Positions 52,300 through 62,336 of a stretch of 64,000 nucleotides of DNA are shown one piece after another. Where the stretch lies: the NCBI GenBank assembly GCA_016719635.1, contig JADJYT010000001.1, forward strand, positions 62,001 through 126,000. Direction: 5' to 3'. Both the position numbers and the translations under genes were made by a program. Every line of letters starts with the position of its first letter. Position 1 is the stretch's first letter. This DNA comes from Sphingobacteriales bacterium. GTDB lineage: Bacteria > Bacteroidota > Bacteroidia > Chitinophagales > JADIYW01. The notes beneath the pieces are model-generated. The model did not search any database. It had not been told where the DNA came from and worked only from the letters and a program-made list of their open reading frames with translations.

Positions 52300-53979
52300 A
52301 TGTCTTTGAAAGATTTATTTCGCACCAAACCGATAAATGCCATATTGAAGGAAGCGGATCTGCATCCTGATGTTATTGAGTCACATGGCAGTGCGGAAGG
52401 GTTGCACCGGAACCTGAGCGCTGTGGATCTGACGGCATTAGGGATAGCAGCCATCATTGGTGCCGGTATTTTTTCTACTGTCGGAAGTGCGTGTTTTGAT
52501 GGAGGACCTGCCGTCATTTTCCTGTTTATCGGTATTGCGGTTGCCTGTGGGTTTTCCGCTCTCTGCTATGCTGAATTTGCTTCCCGCATCCCGATTGCCG
52601 GCAGTGCCTATACCTATTCGTATGCAGTATTCGGTGAGATGATAGCCTGGATTATCGGATGGGACTTGTTGCTGGAATATGCCATCGGCAATGTTACGGT
52701 CGCAATAGCCTGGAGCGGAAATTTTGTCAATTTCCTGCAGGGGTTCGGAATCCATTTGCCCGGATACCTGACGACCAGTTTTTTGGAAGCTAAGAATAAT
52801 ATTCCTGAATTATGGGCTTCAGCACCAAGGTTCTTGGGTATACCAATTATCTTGAATATTCCGGCATTTATCATCAATATATTCATAACTGTACTGGTGT
52901 ATGTCGGAATCAAAGAGTCTAAGAATTTTGCCAACGGCATGGTGATCTTCAAGGTTTTGGTAATTATAGGGGTCATAATTATCGGTATTTTTTATGTGCA
53001 TCCCGGAAATTGGATACCCTTCGCTCCAAATGGTGCTGTCGGGGTATTGAAAGGTGTTTCAGCTGTTTTCTTTGCATACATTGGCTTTGATGCCATATCT
53101 ACCACTGCGGAAGAGTGCAAAAACCCGCAACGTGATTTGCCCCGCGGTATGATCTATTCCTTAATACTGTCAACGCTGCTCTATGTTTCCGTGGCTTTGG
53201 TACTTACGGGTATGGTGCATTATTCAAAATTAAATACGGAAGCGTTTCTGGCAACTGCCTTCAAATCTGTCGGATTGAACTGGATAGGAGGGGTGGTTGC
53301 ATTCAGTGCCCTGATCGCCACGGCCAGCGTCATGCTGGTTTTTCAGATTGGCCAACCACGAATATGGATGAGCATGAGCAGGGACGGATTATTGCCCCAA
53401 AAATTTGCTACCGTGCATCCGAGGTTTAAGACACCCACTTTTGCCACTATTGTAACAGGTCTTTTAGTGGGTATTCCCTGCTTATTCTTAGATGCGGATC
53501 TGGTAACGGATATGTGCAGCATTGGAACATTATTCGCCTTTATCCTGGTGTGCGGAGGTGTCATCATCTTACAGCAAAAGGACAATAAGCATGCAGCGGA
53601 TAATCGTCTGTCAAAACCAAAATTTAAAACACCTTTTGTGAGCGGAAAGTATATTGTACCCGTTCTGACCGTCACAGCATTCCTGCTTTTTTTCAGCCAG
53701 CAAGACAGTTTATCCGAGATATTTCCGTTTCAAAATGGCTTTAATGTTTGGCAGCATCAGATACCTTTCTGGTTATTTTTGCTGCTTTCCGTTTTCGTTT
53801 CGATTAAAACATACATGAAGAATTGGTCCGTTATTCCGGTGCTGGGATTTTTAAGTTGTTCTTATCTGTTGTCTACTTTAGGAGTTGTCAACTGGCTGCG
53901 TTTCATCATTTGGCTTGCTCTCGGATTAATTATTTATTTCTTATATGGAATTAAAAACAGTAAATTACGTAAGAATTAA
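52300..53979 (+). CDS. Amino acid permease (APC superfamily)
   Basis: A 559-residue membrane protein with about 12-14 helices. The start is set at the ATG at 52300 (MSLKDLFRTKP); an upstream in-frame start at 52237 would add a poorly supported hydrophobic leader. The APC signature 'GIAAIIGAGIFSTVGSA' (TM1) and 'SALCYAEFASRIPIAGSAYTYSY' in part are clear. It resembles the cationic amino acid transporter group (YfnA/GadC-like), but the substrate is unassigned. It follows the TBDR/DUF4249 operon on the same strand after ~105 bp. Confidence 0.9.
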   Translation: MSLKDLFRTKPINAILKEADLHPDVIESHGSAEGLHRNLSAVDLTALGIAAIIGAGIFSTVGSACFDGGPAVIFLFIGIAVACGFSALCYAEFASRIPIAGSAYTYSYAVFGEMIAWIIGWDLLLEYAIGNVTVAIAWSGNFVNFLQGFGIHLPGYLTTSFLEAKNNIPELWASAPRFLGIPIILNIPAFIINIFITVLVYVGIKESKNFANGMVIFKVLVIIGVIIIGIFYVHPGNWIPFAPNGAVGVLKGVSAVFFAYIGFDAISTTAEECKNPQRDLPRGMIYSLILSTLLYVSVALVLTGMVHYSKLNTEAFLATAFKSVGLNWIGGVVAFSALIATASVMLVFQIGQPRIWMSMSRDGLLPQKFATVHPRFKTPTFATIVTGLLVGIPCLFLDADLVTDMCSIGTLFAFILVCGGVIILQQKDNKHAADNRLSKPKFKTPFVSGKYIVPVLTVTAFLLFFSQQDSLSEIFPFQNGFNVWQHQIPFWLFLLLSVFVSIKTYMKNWSVIPVLGFLSCSYLLSTLGVVNWLRFIIWLALGLIIYFLYGIKNSKLRKN

Positions 53980-54129
53980 TGGAAGGTAAGCAAATGTATA
54001 CTTTATAGATTTACGTACAATCAATTGATTTTCTCAATTAAACATAGAATCATTTTTAAAAACCAAACTACATCGTATGAAATTTGTATACGTAAATTGA
54101 TTGGATGGAATGTATTTTTGTGTTGTACT

Positions 54130-57100
54130 ATGAAAAACCATTTACTGATAATATTAAGCCTTTTTTTTGCTTCCACTATGTCTGAAGCGCAAAACGGTAA
54201 GTCTACGTTTACACATTTGGTTGTATCACCGGATAAGATTTCGGCAAATACGCCATTGCAGATAAATATCTACCTGGTCATCGATTCAGTTCCGTTACAA
54301 AAAAATACTTTTGTTAAACTGATTTTTCCTAAAGAATTTTCTCAATTTGCCTTTGACAACAATCCACCTCCGTTTCCGCCGCTTCCCTCCCTGCAGAGAG
54401 GCTATTGCCGTTCGTCCGGCAACCGTGGATTAAAGGCTTCCATAGTGAGTATTAAACTGACCAGAGATGAATTTATTGGATCTTCACCTTACAACGGTTA
54501 TAAACATGACGATAATGAGTATCTTATGACTATACGGTTAGATACGCTATTTGGAATAGGCGATACGCTCATACTTACATACGGGTACGGTGCTGCCTTA
54601 AATTATGTCATTCCACCTAATATATCCTTCCGTTCCGCATTTAAAGCTATGATAGATTTTGACAGGAACGGGGTTTACAGCCATCAGCAACATACGGGTT
54701 CTATCGTTTCTAAACCTAAAAGAGCGGATGTCCTGCAATTGATACTTTCATCCACGGGTAAGGTGAATAAACCGACATTATTGAAGGCGGTTATTTTTGA
54801 TGATAATGTCAGTTCAGTTCCATACTTCACCGGAAGTTTCAATGTCACCTGCACCGATGCGTCTGCAACCTATAATTCGACGATTCAGTTTACGACTGCT
54901 GACAGCGGTCATGTTGAAATACCCATTACATTCGGGCAGAATGGAGTATTCAGCTGTAACGCCCGGCAAACAAGCGGAAACAGCACCATTTCTAAAATAT
55001 ATGCATCCAACCCTATAAATGTTTCGGAGGATTCAATGCAGATTTTCTGGGGAGAATTTCATACACATACGGAATACAGCAGGGACGGACAGGGGCAGGA
55101 CGCGTTTAAATATGCGAGAAATGCAGTAGGGTTGGATTTTTTCGCACAAACGGATCATTCGGATGGCAATGCAGAGTATGGGTTAGATTCCAGCGAATGG
55201 AATGATATTCTGCAAAATGTCAGGTTTTATAACCAACCCGGCAGATTCGTCGCGTTTATGGGGTTTGAAAACAGTATGAACACACCATCCGGGCATTATA
55301 ATACCATCTTTAATGCTCCGGACTCTTTATTGTATGCTGTTCCAAACATTCCGAAGATGCTGTACAATTCCATTCAAAGGATGTGGAGCAGGTTAGACAG
55401 TATGGACAACAGAATTGAAGCCATAACCATACCGCATCACAGCGGCAAGATTTTTTCTGTTTTTCCTACACCTGTCTGTAATTTCTGCAATACATTTGGA
55501 GGAACTTATGCCAATATAAGGTATAAGATGACAGCCGAAATTTACAGCGGTCACGGACAGTGTGAATCCTACAATCCTCAGCATGGTTTGTCGTATGAGA
55601 GTTTGAATGCCACGACCAAATCAAACAACGGCAGCAATTATATTCAGGATGCACTGGCATTGCGTGAAAAGCTGGGTATCATAGCCAGCTCTGACAACCA
55701 TGTTGCCAGAGCTACTCAAAAACAGTTCGGTTCATTTGCGGTAATTGCGGACAGTCTGGAGCGAAACAATCTGTTCCATCATATTAAAGACAGGCATACC
55801 TATGCCACCACCGGAGAACGGATAGCTATGAAGTTTTATATCAACAACCATCTGATGGGAGACGAGATAGGTATTGGATGTGAGGAATATCCCGAACTGA
55901 AGATATCCGTAGACGGAACAGATGCGTTGGATTATATTCAGGTATTAAAATGGGATTTTAAGAACGGAGTTTACTCTTCGGATAACCACCCTCTTTTTAA
56001 TGTTATAAAGACATACAGTTTTTCAGGCAATACATCAGGATTTAATGATTCTTTAGTGGATGGTTTTATGACGGATACCAGTGTCTATTATATCCGAGTT
56101 AAACAAAAAAATAAAATTGACGACCGGGAAGTATGGGCATGGTCCAGTCCGATATGGGTGAATAAGGTAAACTGTGACACCGCCACGAAAGATGTGTTGC
56201 TTCCATTGGATGCAGCGGATTCATCCGCAGGCAATCAGTATAAGATACATGTTGCCTGGGCTGTCAGAAATCAGGTGAATACGGATTATTTCATTCTGGA
56301 GAGGAGCAGGGATAACAGTCATTTCTCCGCCTATGCACACATAAGTGCCGCAGGAGAGCCCGGTGATTCCGTTGCATATACCTATGTGGATTCATTTCCC
56401 GACAACCCTGTTTTATATTACAGAGTAAAGATGGTTTCCTTCTTTGATTCCGTTAGTTATTCGAATGCCGATTCCGTCAGCATACGTTTTGGAAACGATT
56501 CGATACATTCATTCAGTGCAGTGCTGCAGCGGAATGGTGTAAAAATTGATTGGACAGGCTTGGAATATTTGAGCAATCGTTATGAATTGAATCGTGCACC
56601 CATCCGGAACGATCTTACCGTAATCGATTCGCGTGCTCCCCTATACAGAGATGAATTATCCCATTATTCGTTTCTGGATGAATTGCCTTTAAAGGATTCT
56701 TCCATATACAATGTCATTATGAAATTTCCGAACGGCACATTTAAGTTGTCGGGAACGGATACCGTCTATTTTGTGATGGATTCCATCGTTGATTTTTATA
56801 CTCAGCTTATAGGGGATACGGTTTTAATTGCCTGGAAGGGGGTACATGAACATAAAACATCTTTCTACGAGGTTCAGAAAAGCATAAACAGGATAGTTTA
56901 CAATACGTTGGAAACTGTTATTCCGCAGGGCGGTATCTTTGATACCGTTTCCTATATCCGTTATGACACGCTTCCGCTTCCGGGAATCAATTATTACAAG
57001 ATAAAGCAAGTAATTGCCGGTGAATCTGACCATCATACTTCGCTTGATTCGCAGCGGATCATATCCAGCGGAATCCATGCCGGTTTCCTTAACGGATTTT

Positions 57101-57363
57101 CTATGAAGGTGTTGAATTCATTTATGCAGGAAGGGAAAACGGATCTGAATATAAAAACAACTTCTGCCGTTGCTGTTTCAGGAAGTTTTCTGATAGTGGA
57201 TGTCATGGGCAGGGTGTTACACCGTGAAATGGTATTGATACCGGGCGGGAATGGTCATTTTATACTGCCTGCAGCCTCTTTTGTTTCTAATGTATATTTC
57301 CTGATTTTTAAATCGGACGATATATTCATCAAACATACATTCTTTATCTTAGATGAACATTAG
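54130..57363 (+). CDS. Large secreted DUF3604 (PHP-type) protein
   Basis: A 1077-residue protein from the ATG at 54130, which gives a signal peptide (cleavage near 'SEAQ'); the frame is open further upstream but without a signal. A beta-rich N-terminal part (to ~300) is followed by the DUF3604 domain with metal-site motifs of PHP-type hydrolases: His311-x-His313 ('EFHTHTEYSRDG'), Asp342-His343 ('TDHSD'), 'IPHHSGK' near 436 and 'SSDNHVA' near 522. Beta-sandwich repeats follow, and the C-terminus resembles a degenerate T9SS-type domain. The PHP fold suggests phosphoesterase or other metal-dependent hydrolysis outside the cell. The substrate is unknown. Confidence 0.82.
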   Translation: MKNHLLIILSLFFASTMSEAQNGKSTFTHLVVSPDKISANTPLQINIYLVIDSVPLQKNTFVKLIFPKEFSQFAFDNNPPPFPPLPSLQRGYCRSSGNRGLKASIVSIKLTRDEFIGSSPYNGYKHDDNEYLMTIRLDTLFGIGDTLILTYGYGAALNYVIPPNISFRSAFKAMIDFDRNGVYSHQQHTGSIVSKPKRADVLQLILSSTGKVNKPTLLKAVIFDDNVSSVPYFTGSFNVTCTDASATYNSTIQFTTADSGHVEIPITFGQNGVFSCNARQTSGNSTISKIYASNPINVSEDSMQIFWGEFHTHTEYSRDGQGQDAFKYARNAVGLDFFAQTDHSDGNAEYGLDSSEWNDILQNVRFYNQPGRFVAFMGFENSMNTPSGHYNTIFNAPDSLLYAVPNIPKMLYNSIQRMWSRLDSMDNRIEAITIPHHSGKIFSVFPTPVCNFCNTFGGTYANIRYKMTAEIYSGHGQCESYNPQHGLSYESLNATTKSNNGSNYIQDALALREKLGIIASSDNHVARATQKQFGSFAVIADSLERNNLFHHIKDRHTYATTGERIAMKFYINNHLMGDEIGIGCEEYPELKISVDGTDALDYIQVLKWDFKNGVYSSDNHPLFNVIKTYSFSGNTSGFNDSLVDGFMTDTSVYYIRVKQKNKIDDREVWAWSSPIWVNKVNCDTATKDVLLPLDAADSSAGNQYKIHVAWAVRNQVNTDYFILERSRDNSHFSAYAHISAAGEPGDSVAYTYVDSFPDNPVLYYRVKMVSFFDSVSYSNADSVSIRFGNDSIHSFSAVLQRNGVKIDWTGLEYLSNRYELNRAPIRNDLTVIDSRAPLYRDELSHYSFLDELPLKDSSIYNVIMKFPNGTFKLSGTDTVYFVMDSIVDFYTQLIGDTVLIAWKGVHEHKTSFYEVQKSINRIVYNTLETVIPQGGIFDTVSYIRYDTLPLPGINYYKIKQVIAGESDHHTSLDSQRIISSGIHAGFLNGFSMKVLNSFMQEGKTDLNIKTTSAVAVSGSFLIVDVMGRVLHREMVLIPGGNGHFILPAASFVSNVYFLIFKSDDIFIKHTFFILDEH

Positions 57364-57468
57364 TGTGTACTGATGGATGTTAAATTTTACGGATTTTGAT
57401 TTTATAACAAATTTTTAGCATTCCCTGCCGAAATATTTTCGGATATTTAATTGTATAAATGAGCCGAT

Positions 57469-57972
57469 ATGTCCCAATCTAACTGTCTATTTGTATTTGT
57501 TATGTTTTTAGGTTCTATGGTGTTTGCTGAAAGTTCTAATAATGCAGACCATTATACCTATTCTGTTGAATTACCTACAACCATACAATTTGATCAGCAT
57601 GCTTATGATGTAAAAGATACGCTCGATCCCATGCTATTATTCATTGCGGATTATCTGAAAGAAAAGACCAGCATTACCAAATTGCGTATTGAAGGGCATG
57701 TATATACGGAAAAATCTCCGGAAGAAAATCTGAAACTCAGTTTGCAGCGTGCCGCTATGATAAGCTATTACCTGACTGAAAAAGGAATTGATTGCCAACG
57801 TTTGATTCCGGTTGCTTTTGGTGATACCAAACCCATTGCTCCGTTAGATGAATGCAACCTGTTAACGAATACCCGAATAGGATTCTACATTGCCGAATTA
57901 AACAACAAGTCTACTCCCGGAAATGCGGCAGATGGTTATGCGAAAAAACGGTTTAACCCTTGTGAATATTAA
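57469..57972 (+). CDS. OmpA-like (peptidoglycan-associated) domain protein
   Basis: A 167-residue exported protein. Signal peptide ~1-19 and an OmpA C-terminal-type domain: 'IQFDQHAYDVKDTLDPMLL', 'RIEGHVYTEKSPEENLKLSLQRA' in part, and 'IDCQRLIPVAFGDTKPIAP'. The pattern includes the usual Asp/Glu-Asn-Arg region for binding peptidoglycan, but the canonical 'GHTD' is 'GHVY' here, so binding may differ. It stands alone with a terminator downstream. Confidence 0.78.
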   Translation: MSQSNCLFVFVMFLGSMVFAESSNNADHYTYSVELPTTIQFDQHAYDVKDTLDPMLLFIADYLKEKTSITKLRIEGHVYTEKSPEENLKLSLQRAAMISYYLTEKGIDCQRLIPVAFGDTKPIAPLDECNLLTNTRIGFYIAELNNKSTPGNAADGYAKKRFNPCEY

Positions 57973-58000
57973 AAAAGAATGGCTTAACTCTTAAAAAAAT

Positions 58001-58026
58001 AACCCCTGACGATTTCAGGGGTTTTT
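58001..58026 (+). terminator. Intrinsic terminator after the OmpA-like gene
   Basis: Stem AACCCCTGA / TCAGGGGTT with a 5-nt loop followed by T5. It lies about 30 bp past the stop codon. Confidence 0.86.
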
Positions 58027-58159
58027 AATGTTTCTGTGAGGGTTTTTAGGCTTCTTTAGGGTCGCCGGGTGTTTTTACTAATCTATATTAACACTTTAAT
58101 TTTACAATCGCCATTATTTTCTTAACATTTTTTAAACTTATTGATTATTGTCAAGAGAT

Positions 58160-59887
58160 TTACTTGTTTTGTTTGTCATTTTCGCTATTTATCCTGACGG
58201 GTTGTTCCAAAATAAACTTTTCGTACTGTTGCTGATTTCGGATAACATCATAGGGTGTTTGTGGTTTTTTCTCCCATTGCCAGCTGAATCCGTCCAGCCT
58301 AAAAGAAGATAAATTGATTTTCTTCATAGGGGTGAATTCCGCTTCCGGGGACCCGGTAAGTTTTATCCTGTTTACCTCTCCGTCATTAAACGAAACCGTA
58401 ATAAAGCCGGATGATGATTTATTGGCCCCGGTATAGGCATCCTTATCTTTAATAAAATAGATGCTTTCGGCATTTCCATCCACTTCTATTTTTTTGATTT
58501 TTTTGTTCTCTATGAATGCCTGCATAAACTTTCCTTTCACCTGATTGAAAACATCGGCATCCTGCCAGTGGACAACATAGGCATTCCCGAAAATATCGAC
58601 CTTATGTATCTCTTTATTTTTAGTATAGAGATAAATGGAATCACCGGTAATCTGTGTGGAATCCATCCACATAACCGGGAATACATACAGTTTAAATATC
58701 GAATCCTGTTCCGAGTAGAACATGGAATCGGATACTGCGCTTACTTTTCCCTGAATCATTTTCATATGGTAATAAGCCTTTACAATCCTCAGTGAATCCG
58801 TTTCCTGCAAGGAGTCAGTTATTCCGGTGCTGTCCCCTGATGTAAGCCAGCTGAAATAGACTTCCTTAAAGGAAAGGAGGGTATCCGCACTGAGATACAT
58901 GGTGTCTTTCATGTCTTCAGAAACGCTTATCATCAAAGGATCCTGGTAGGCCTTCACATAAGAACTGTCTTCATTGGAATATATGTAATTACTTAAAATG
59001 GTGGTGCGTTCAGAACTGTCCTGCCACACCACATTCCCCTTTGCAACGGCCTGCTTGGATTGGTTGTCATAGTCAATGGAGTTTGCCTTTACATAAGAGT
59101 CCCCTTTGCGTATGGTCGCATTATTTCCCAGATACGCCTTTTCATTTTTGGTATCATAAAATCCGCTGTTGGTCACAATGATATTGCTGTCTTTGTCGAC
59201 TATGGTGGTTTTGGTTATGAAATAGGCGATTTCTTTATCCGTGTTGTATTTTAGAGAGTCTGCATAGATGGTTCTTTCCGGGCTGCGTAAGATTACATTG
59301 CCGTAAAAAACAGCTTCGCTGGTTTTATGGAAAAAATACCCGATAGCACTGGTGATGGTGGTTTCCTTATTGACCACTCTTCCGCCGCTCATGAAATTTC
59401 CTACATCGGTTTCTGTATTGTAATTTAATTCAGGAGCGGTTAGTATCATGGTTTTGTCTCGCATACTGCACATGCCTGTCAGGCGTCCCAATTTCTGGTC
59501 ACCGAAGTATTCCAGAAAATTGCCCCACACATCCACGCTGTCCCCTTTTTTTATGTGCACCTGACTGCCAAGGGCCGTCAGGTAATTTGCATCGATGTCT
59601 ATCACAGCACTGTCACAGTACATGTAAGCATCGATATGTTTCAGTATGACATGTCCGATTAGTTTGCGGTATTTTCCCAATTCCTTTGTTTCAAACATCA
59701 GTGAATCCGATTTTATAATCTCAATTCGTTTTTTTTTAGAGGTGTCTTTCACTACAGGAGGGAAATAGACGGTTTTTTGAGCAAACCCCGAATGGATAAG
59801 AAAAATAAAGAATGCGGTAATAAGAAATTTATCAATTGATCCTGATCTGATTGGAAAAAGCAATTGATATGATGGATTTGTTTTCAA
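58160..59887 (-). CDS. OstA-like (LptA-related) protein
   Basis: A 575-residue exported protein. A hydrophobic signal is at residues ~20-36 ('FLITAFFIFLIHSGFAQ') after a short N-terminal tail. Then come repeated OstA/LptA-type beta-jellyroll strands ('RKLIGHVILKHIDAYMYCDSAVI', 'GNVILRSPERTIYADSLKY', 'KANSIDYDNQSKQAVAKGNV'), each a beta-taco unit. LptA bridges the inner and outer membranes in LPS export; long Bacteroidota OstA-like proteins are believed to serve a related role. It lies downstream of the MlaD-like and amidase genes on the minus strand, and lptD is divergent, which supports an envelope-lipid function. Confidence 0.84.
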   Translation of the reverse strand: MKTNPSYQLLFPIRSGSIDKFLITAFFIFLIHSGFAQKTVYFPPVVKDTSKKKRIEIIKSDSLMFETKELGKYRKLIGHVILKHIDAYMYCDSAVIDIDANYLTALGSQVHIKKGDSVDVWGNFLEYFGDQKLGRLTGMCSMRDKTMILTAPELNYNTETDVGNFMSGGRVVNKETTITSAIGYFFHKTSEAVFYGNVILRSPERTIYADSLKYNTDKEIAYFITKTTIVDKDSNIIVTNSGFYDTKNEKAYLGNNATIRKGDSYVKANSIDYDNQSKQAVAKGNVVWQDSSERTTILSNYIYSNEDSSYVKAYQDPLMISVSEDMKDTMYLSADTLLSFKEVYFSWLTSGDSTGITDSLQETDSLRIVKAYYHMKMIQGKVSAVSDSMFYSEQDSIFKLYVFPVMWMDSTQITGDSIYLYTKNKEIHKVDIFGNAYVVHWQDADVFNQVKGKFMQAFIENKKIKKIEVDGNAESIYFIKDKDAYTGANKSSSGFITVSFNDGEVNRIKLTGSPEAEFTPMKKINLSSFRLDGFSWQWEKKPQTPYDVIRNQQQYEKFILEQPVRINSENDKQNK

Positions 59888-59953
59888 TAAACAAAAGTAG
59901 TAATAGTTTCAATAAAGATATTAAAAACCGTTTTTCAGTCTTTTAAAAAAAAC

Positions 59954-61010
59954 TTACTTTAATGTTTTTGCAGCCTTGGGATTTTTTTCTAAAAACTGCT
60001 GGACGGAAGTATCTGAAATGGTGATGGTACGGCTTCTGTCTATTAATGACAGACTGATATATTTCTTTGGATTTGCTTTCAAGTCAACCAACACAGCATT
60101 CAGCGATTGAATGGTTCTGGTGATATCCTTATAGGCACCGTCTTCTTTTAACAGTTTTGAGATACTTCCGTCTCCGTCATTAATCAGGGACAATGTCTTT
60201 TTAAGCTGATCCAGTGTGCCTTTGGCACTTTCCAGTGTGGAAGCAAGGTCAAGAGAAGCAACCTTACCGGATAATGTCTGGAAATTAGTCAGGATGGAAT
60301 CTATTTTTCCCATTTCCCCGTTAAATTTCCCGGTCAGTTCATTCACATTTTTCAGTATTCCGTCAATATTCGTCCTGTTGTCTGTAACGGTACTATTCAA
60401 TGTAACTATCATTTTATCGGCGTTTACGGCTAATTTATTTATGGACTGCATGGTTACCGTTAAGTCGGATACCTTTTTTCAATAAGTTGTTATCTCCGGT
60501 TCCTAATGCTGAATTGATATTGTTTGCCAATGCAGTTATCGAGCCGAGCGTACTGTCAATCTTAGGTTTCAACTGAGCAATCAGATCAACGCCCTGAGTA
60601 ATGGCGTCGCCTTTTACCAAACACAAGAGGGTATCAGAATCTTTCGTTTCTACGGAGGAAGTTCCGCGAACCAAACCAACACCTACCTTGCCCAGCATAT
60701 CCAATCCATAAATAATGAACTTGCTGTCATTCGGAATGGATACATTCTTATTCATTTTTAAGGTAATCAGTGCTTTGTAAGGATAAGTTGCACTTGTGGA
60801 GATTTTCACATCATCAACTCTGCCGATAGGTACCCCGTTTTCCAGAACGGAATTGGAAGGCAGGATATTATTCGTGCGGTCTGCAACAATAGTGATATAC
60901 TTACTGCGGGTAAACAGGTCTTCACCTTGTAAGTACTTGAAGCCAAGGATAAAAAGGGTAATACCTATTATGGTTAGGGCTCCAACTAAAATTTCGTTTT
61001 TATTTTCCAA
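59954..61010 (-). pseudogene. MlaD/MCE family protein, interrupted by a single-base frameshift
   Basis: The 5' frame (61010 down to 60435, 191 residues) starts with one transmembrane helix and carries the MCE domain ('GVPIGRVDDVKI'). The 3' frame (to 59954) continues the long coiled-coil-like tail ('INKLAVNADKMIVTLNSTV'). At 60474-60479 the sense strand has A6; with A5 the protein reads 'NNLLKKVSDLTVTMQSINK' without a break. MlaD-like proteins bind phospholipids in the periplasm and pair with an MlaE/MlaF ABC transporter. The rest looks intact, so a sequencing indel is as likely as a real mutation. Full length would be about 350 residues. Confidence 0.8.
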
Positions 61011-61057
61011 GCAAAAATGGTTTTAGACTCACCAAATATAAGGAGAAAATTGAACTA

Positions 61058-62299
61058 TTATTTAAAATATTTTTGGGATTCACTAAAAGTTAACCGGTTT
61101 CCGTTTTTATATACAGTTATAAATGCGTCTTTATATCCATTGCCTTTGGCCTTCTTCAGCACTTTTAAGGCTGCATCATATGTGCTGAAATTTCCATATG
61201 AATATTTATAGGTGCCTTTTGTCTTTTCAAAACTTAATTTTTCCTTTACCTTATAGGCTTTGTCCGTTTTCGGAAGCAATTTATTGGTGGCAGTAATCTG
61301 AACTTTATAAACGATGCCTTTTACCGTTTTTTCCGCAACAGGAATTATTTCTTCTGCAGATATGGTTTTGGGTTCCGATGCAGTTGGCGTAACCGGGGTG
61401 GTATTCGTTGTGTTTATTTCTGCGGGAACAGTATCCGGTTCAGATGAATATTTGGATGGCGGAATAGGTTCGGAGTTGATTATGACCGGAGCGGTCAGCT
61501 TACTTCCTTTTTCGATGGTGTTCCGGTAATCTTCAAATGCATTGAAGATGGATTCCGCGTAAGCCTGCTGACCGGAATAGGAAGTAAGGTACTCTTCTTC
61601 CACTTTGTTCGTTAAAAAACCTGTTTCGATTAAAACGGACGGACAGGTAGTTCTGTATAAAACCCAAAATCCGGCCTGTTTTACACCCCTGTTGAACCTG
61701 CCCAGTTTATTCGTAAAGTATTCCTGTACTTTGCTGGCTAAAAACGTACTTTGCTCTATGTTGGCATTTTGGGCAAGCGAAAGAGCGATCATGGCTTCCG
61801 GCGAATCGGGGTCAAATCCTTCATAGACCTTTTCATAATTCTCCTCCAGTTTGATAACGGCGTTTTCCCGCTTTGCAACATCCAGGTTTGCCTGTGATAC
61901 ATGCAGTCCCATAAGGAATGTTTCTGATCCGTAGGCAGATTTGTTTGCATTGGCATTGCAGTGTACACTGATAAATAAGTCTGCATTATTTTTATTAGCG
62001 GTGAGCGCCCTGTCCTGTAAAGTTATGAAAACATCGGTTTTGCGGGTGTAGATCACCTTTATATCCGGATACTTCGATTCAATTAATTTTCCTAAAGCAA
62101 GGATTATTTTCAGGGTTACATCCTTTTCATAGGAATGGCTGGGCCCGTGGCAGCCTGTATCATGTCCGCCATGTCCTGCATCTAAAACGATAGTCTTTAT
62201 TTTATAGATTCCTGCCGGTTTTGAGATACATTGTGCAATACTGTGTACAGATAATAGAAATATTAAACAAGCAATCCGTATTTTTGTCCTTTTAAACAT
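61058..62299 (-). CDS. N-acetylmuramoyl-L-alanine amidase with C-terminal SPOR-like domain
   Basis: A 413-residue exported hydrolase. The start at 62299 (MFKRTKIRIACLIF) gives a signal peptide; the frame extends to 62383, but that would overlap the divergent gene's likely promoter region. The Amidase_3 zinc domain has 'TIVLDAGHGGHDTGCHG', 'LFISVHCNAN' and 'VLIETGFLTN'. After a Pro/Thr-rich linker there is a ~75-residue SPOR-like domain ('KVQITATNKLLP' ... 'NFSTYDAALKVLKKAKGNGY'). It cleaves peptidoglycan cross-bridges, probably at division sites. It is co-directional with the MlaD-like and OstA-like genes. Confidence 0.92.
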   Translation of the reverse strand: MFKRTKIRIACLIFLLSVHSIAQCISKPAGIYKIKTIVLDAGHGGHDTGCHGPSHSYEKDVTLKIILALGKLIESKYPDIKVIYTRKTDVFITLQDRALTANKNNADLFISVHCNANANKSAYGSETFLMGLHVSQANLDVAKRENAVIKLEENYEKVYEGFDPDSPEAMIALSLAQNANIEQSTFLASKVQEYFTNKLGRFNRGVKQAGFWVLYRTTCPSVLIETGFLTNKVEEEYLTSYSGQQAYAESIFNAFEDYRNTIEKGSKLTAPVIINSEPIPPSKYSSEPDTVPAEINTTNTTPVTPTASEPKTISAEEIIPVAEKTVKGIVYKVQITATNKLLPKTDKAYKVKEKLSFEKTKGTYKYSYGNFSTYDAALKVLKKAKGNGYKDAFITVYKNGNRLTFSESQKYFK

Positions 62300-62336
62300 A
62301 TTTTTGAAACTCAGTAAGTAAATAAATATTGCATCG

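Noticed and set aside
60474..60479. A6 run in the MlaD-like gene considered as a -1 programmed frameshift
   Set aside because: Restoring the frame requires skipping one base (+1 shift or one fewer A), not a -1 slip, and no stimulatory structure is evident.
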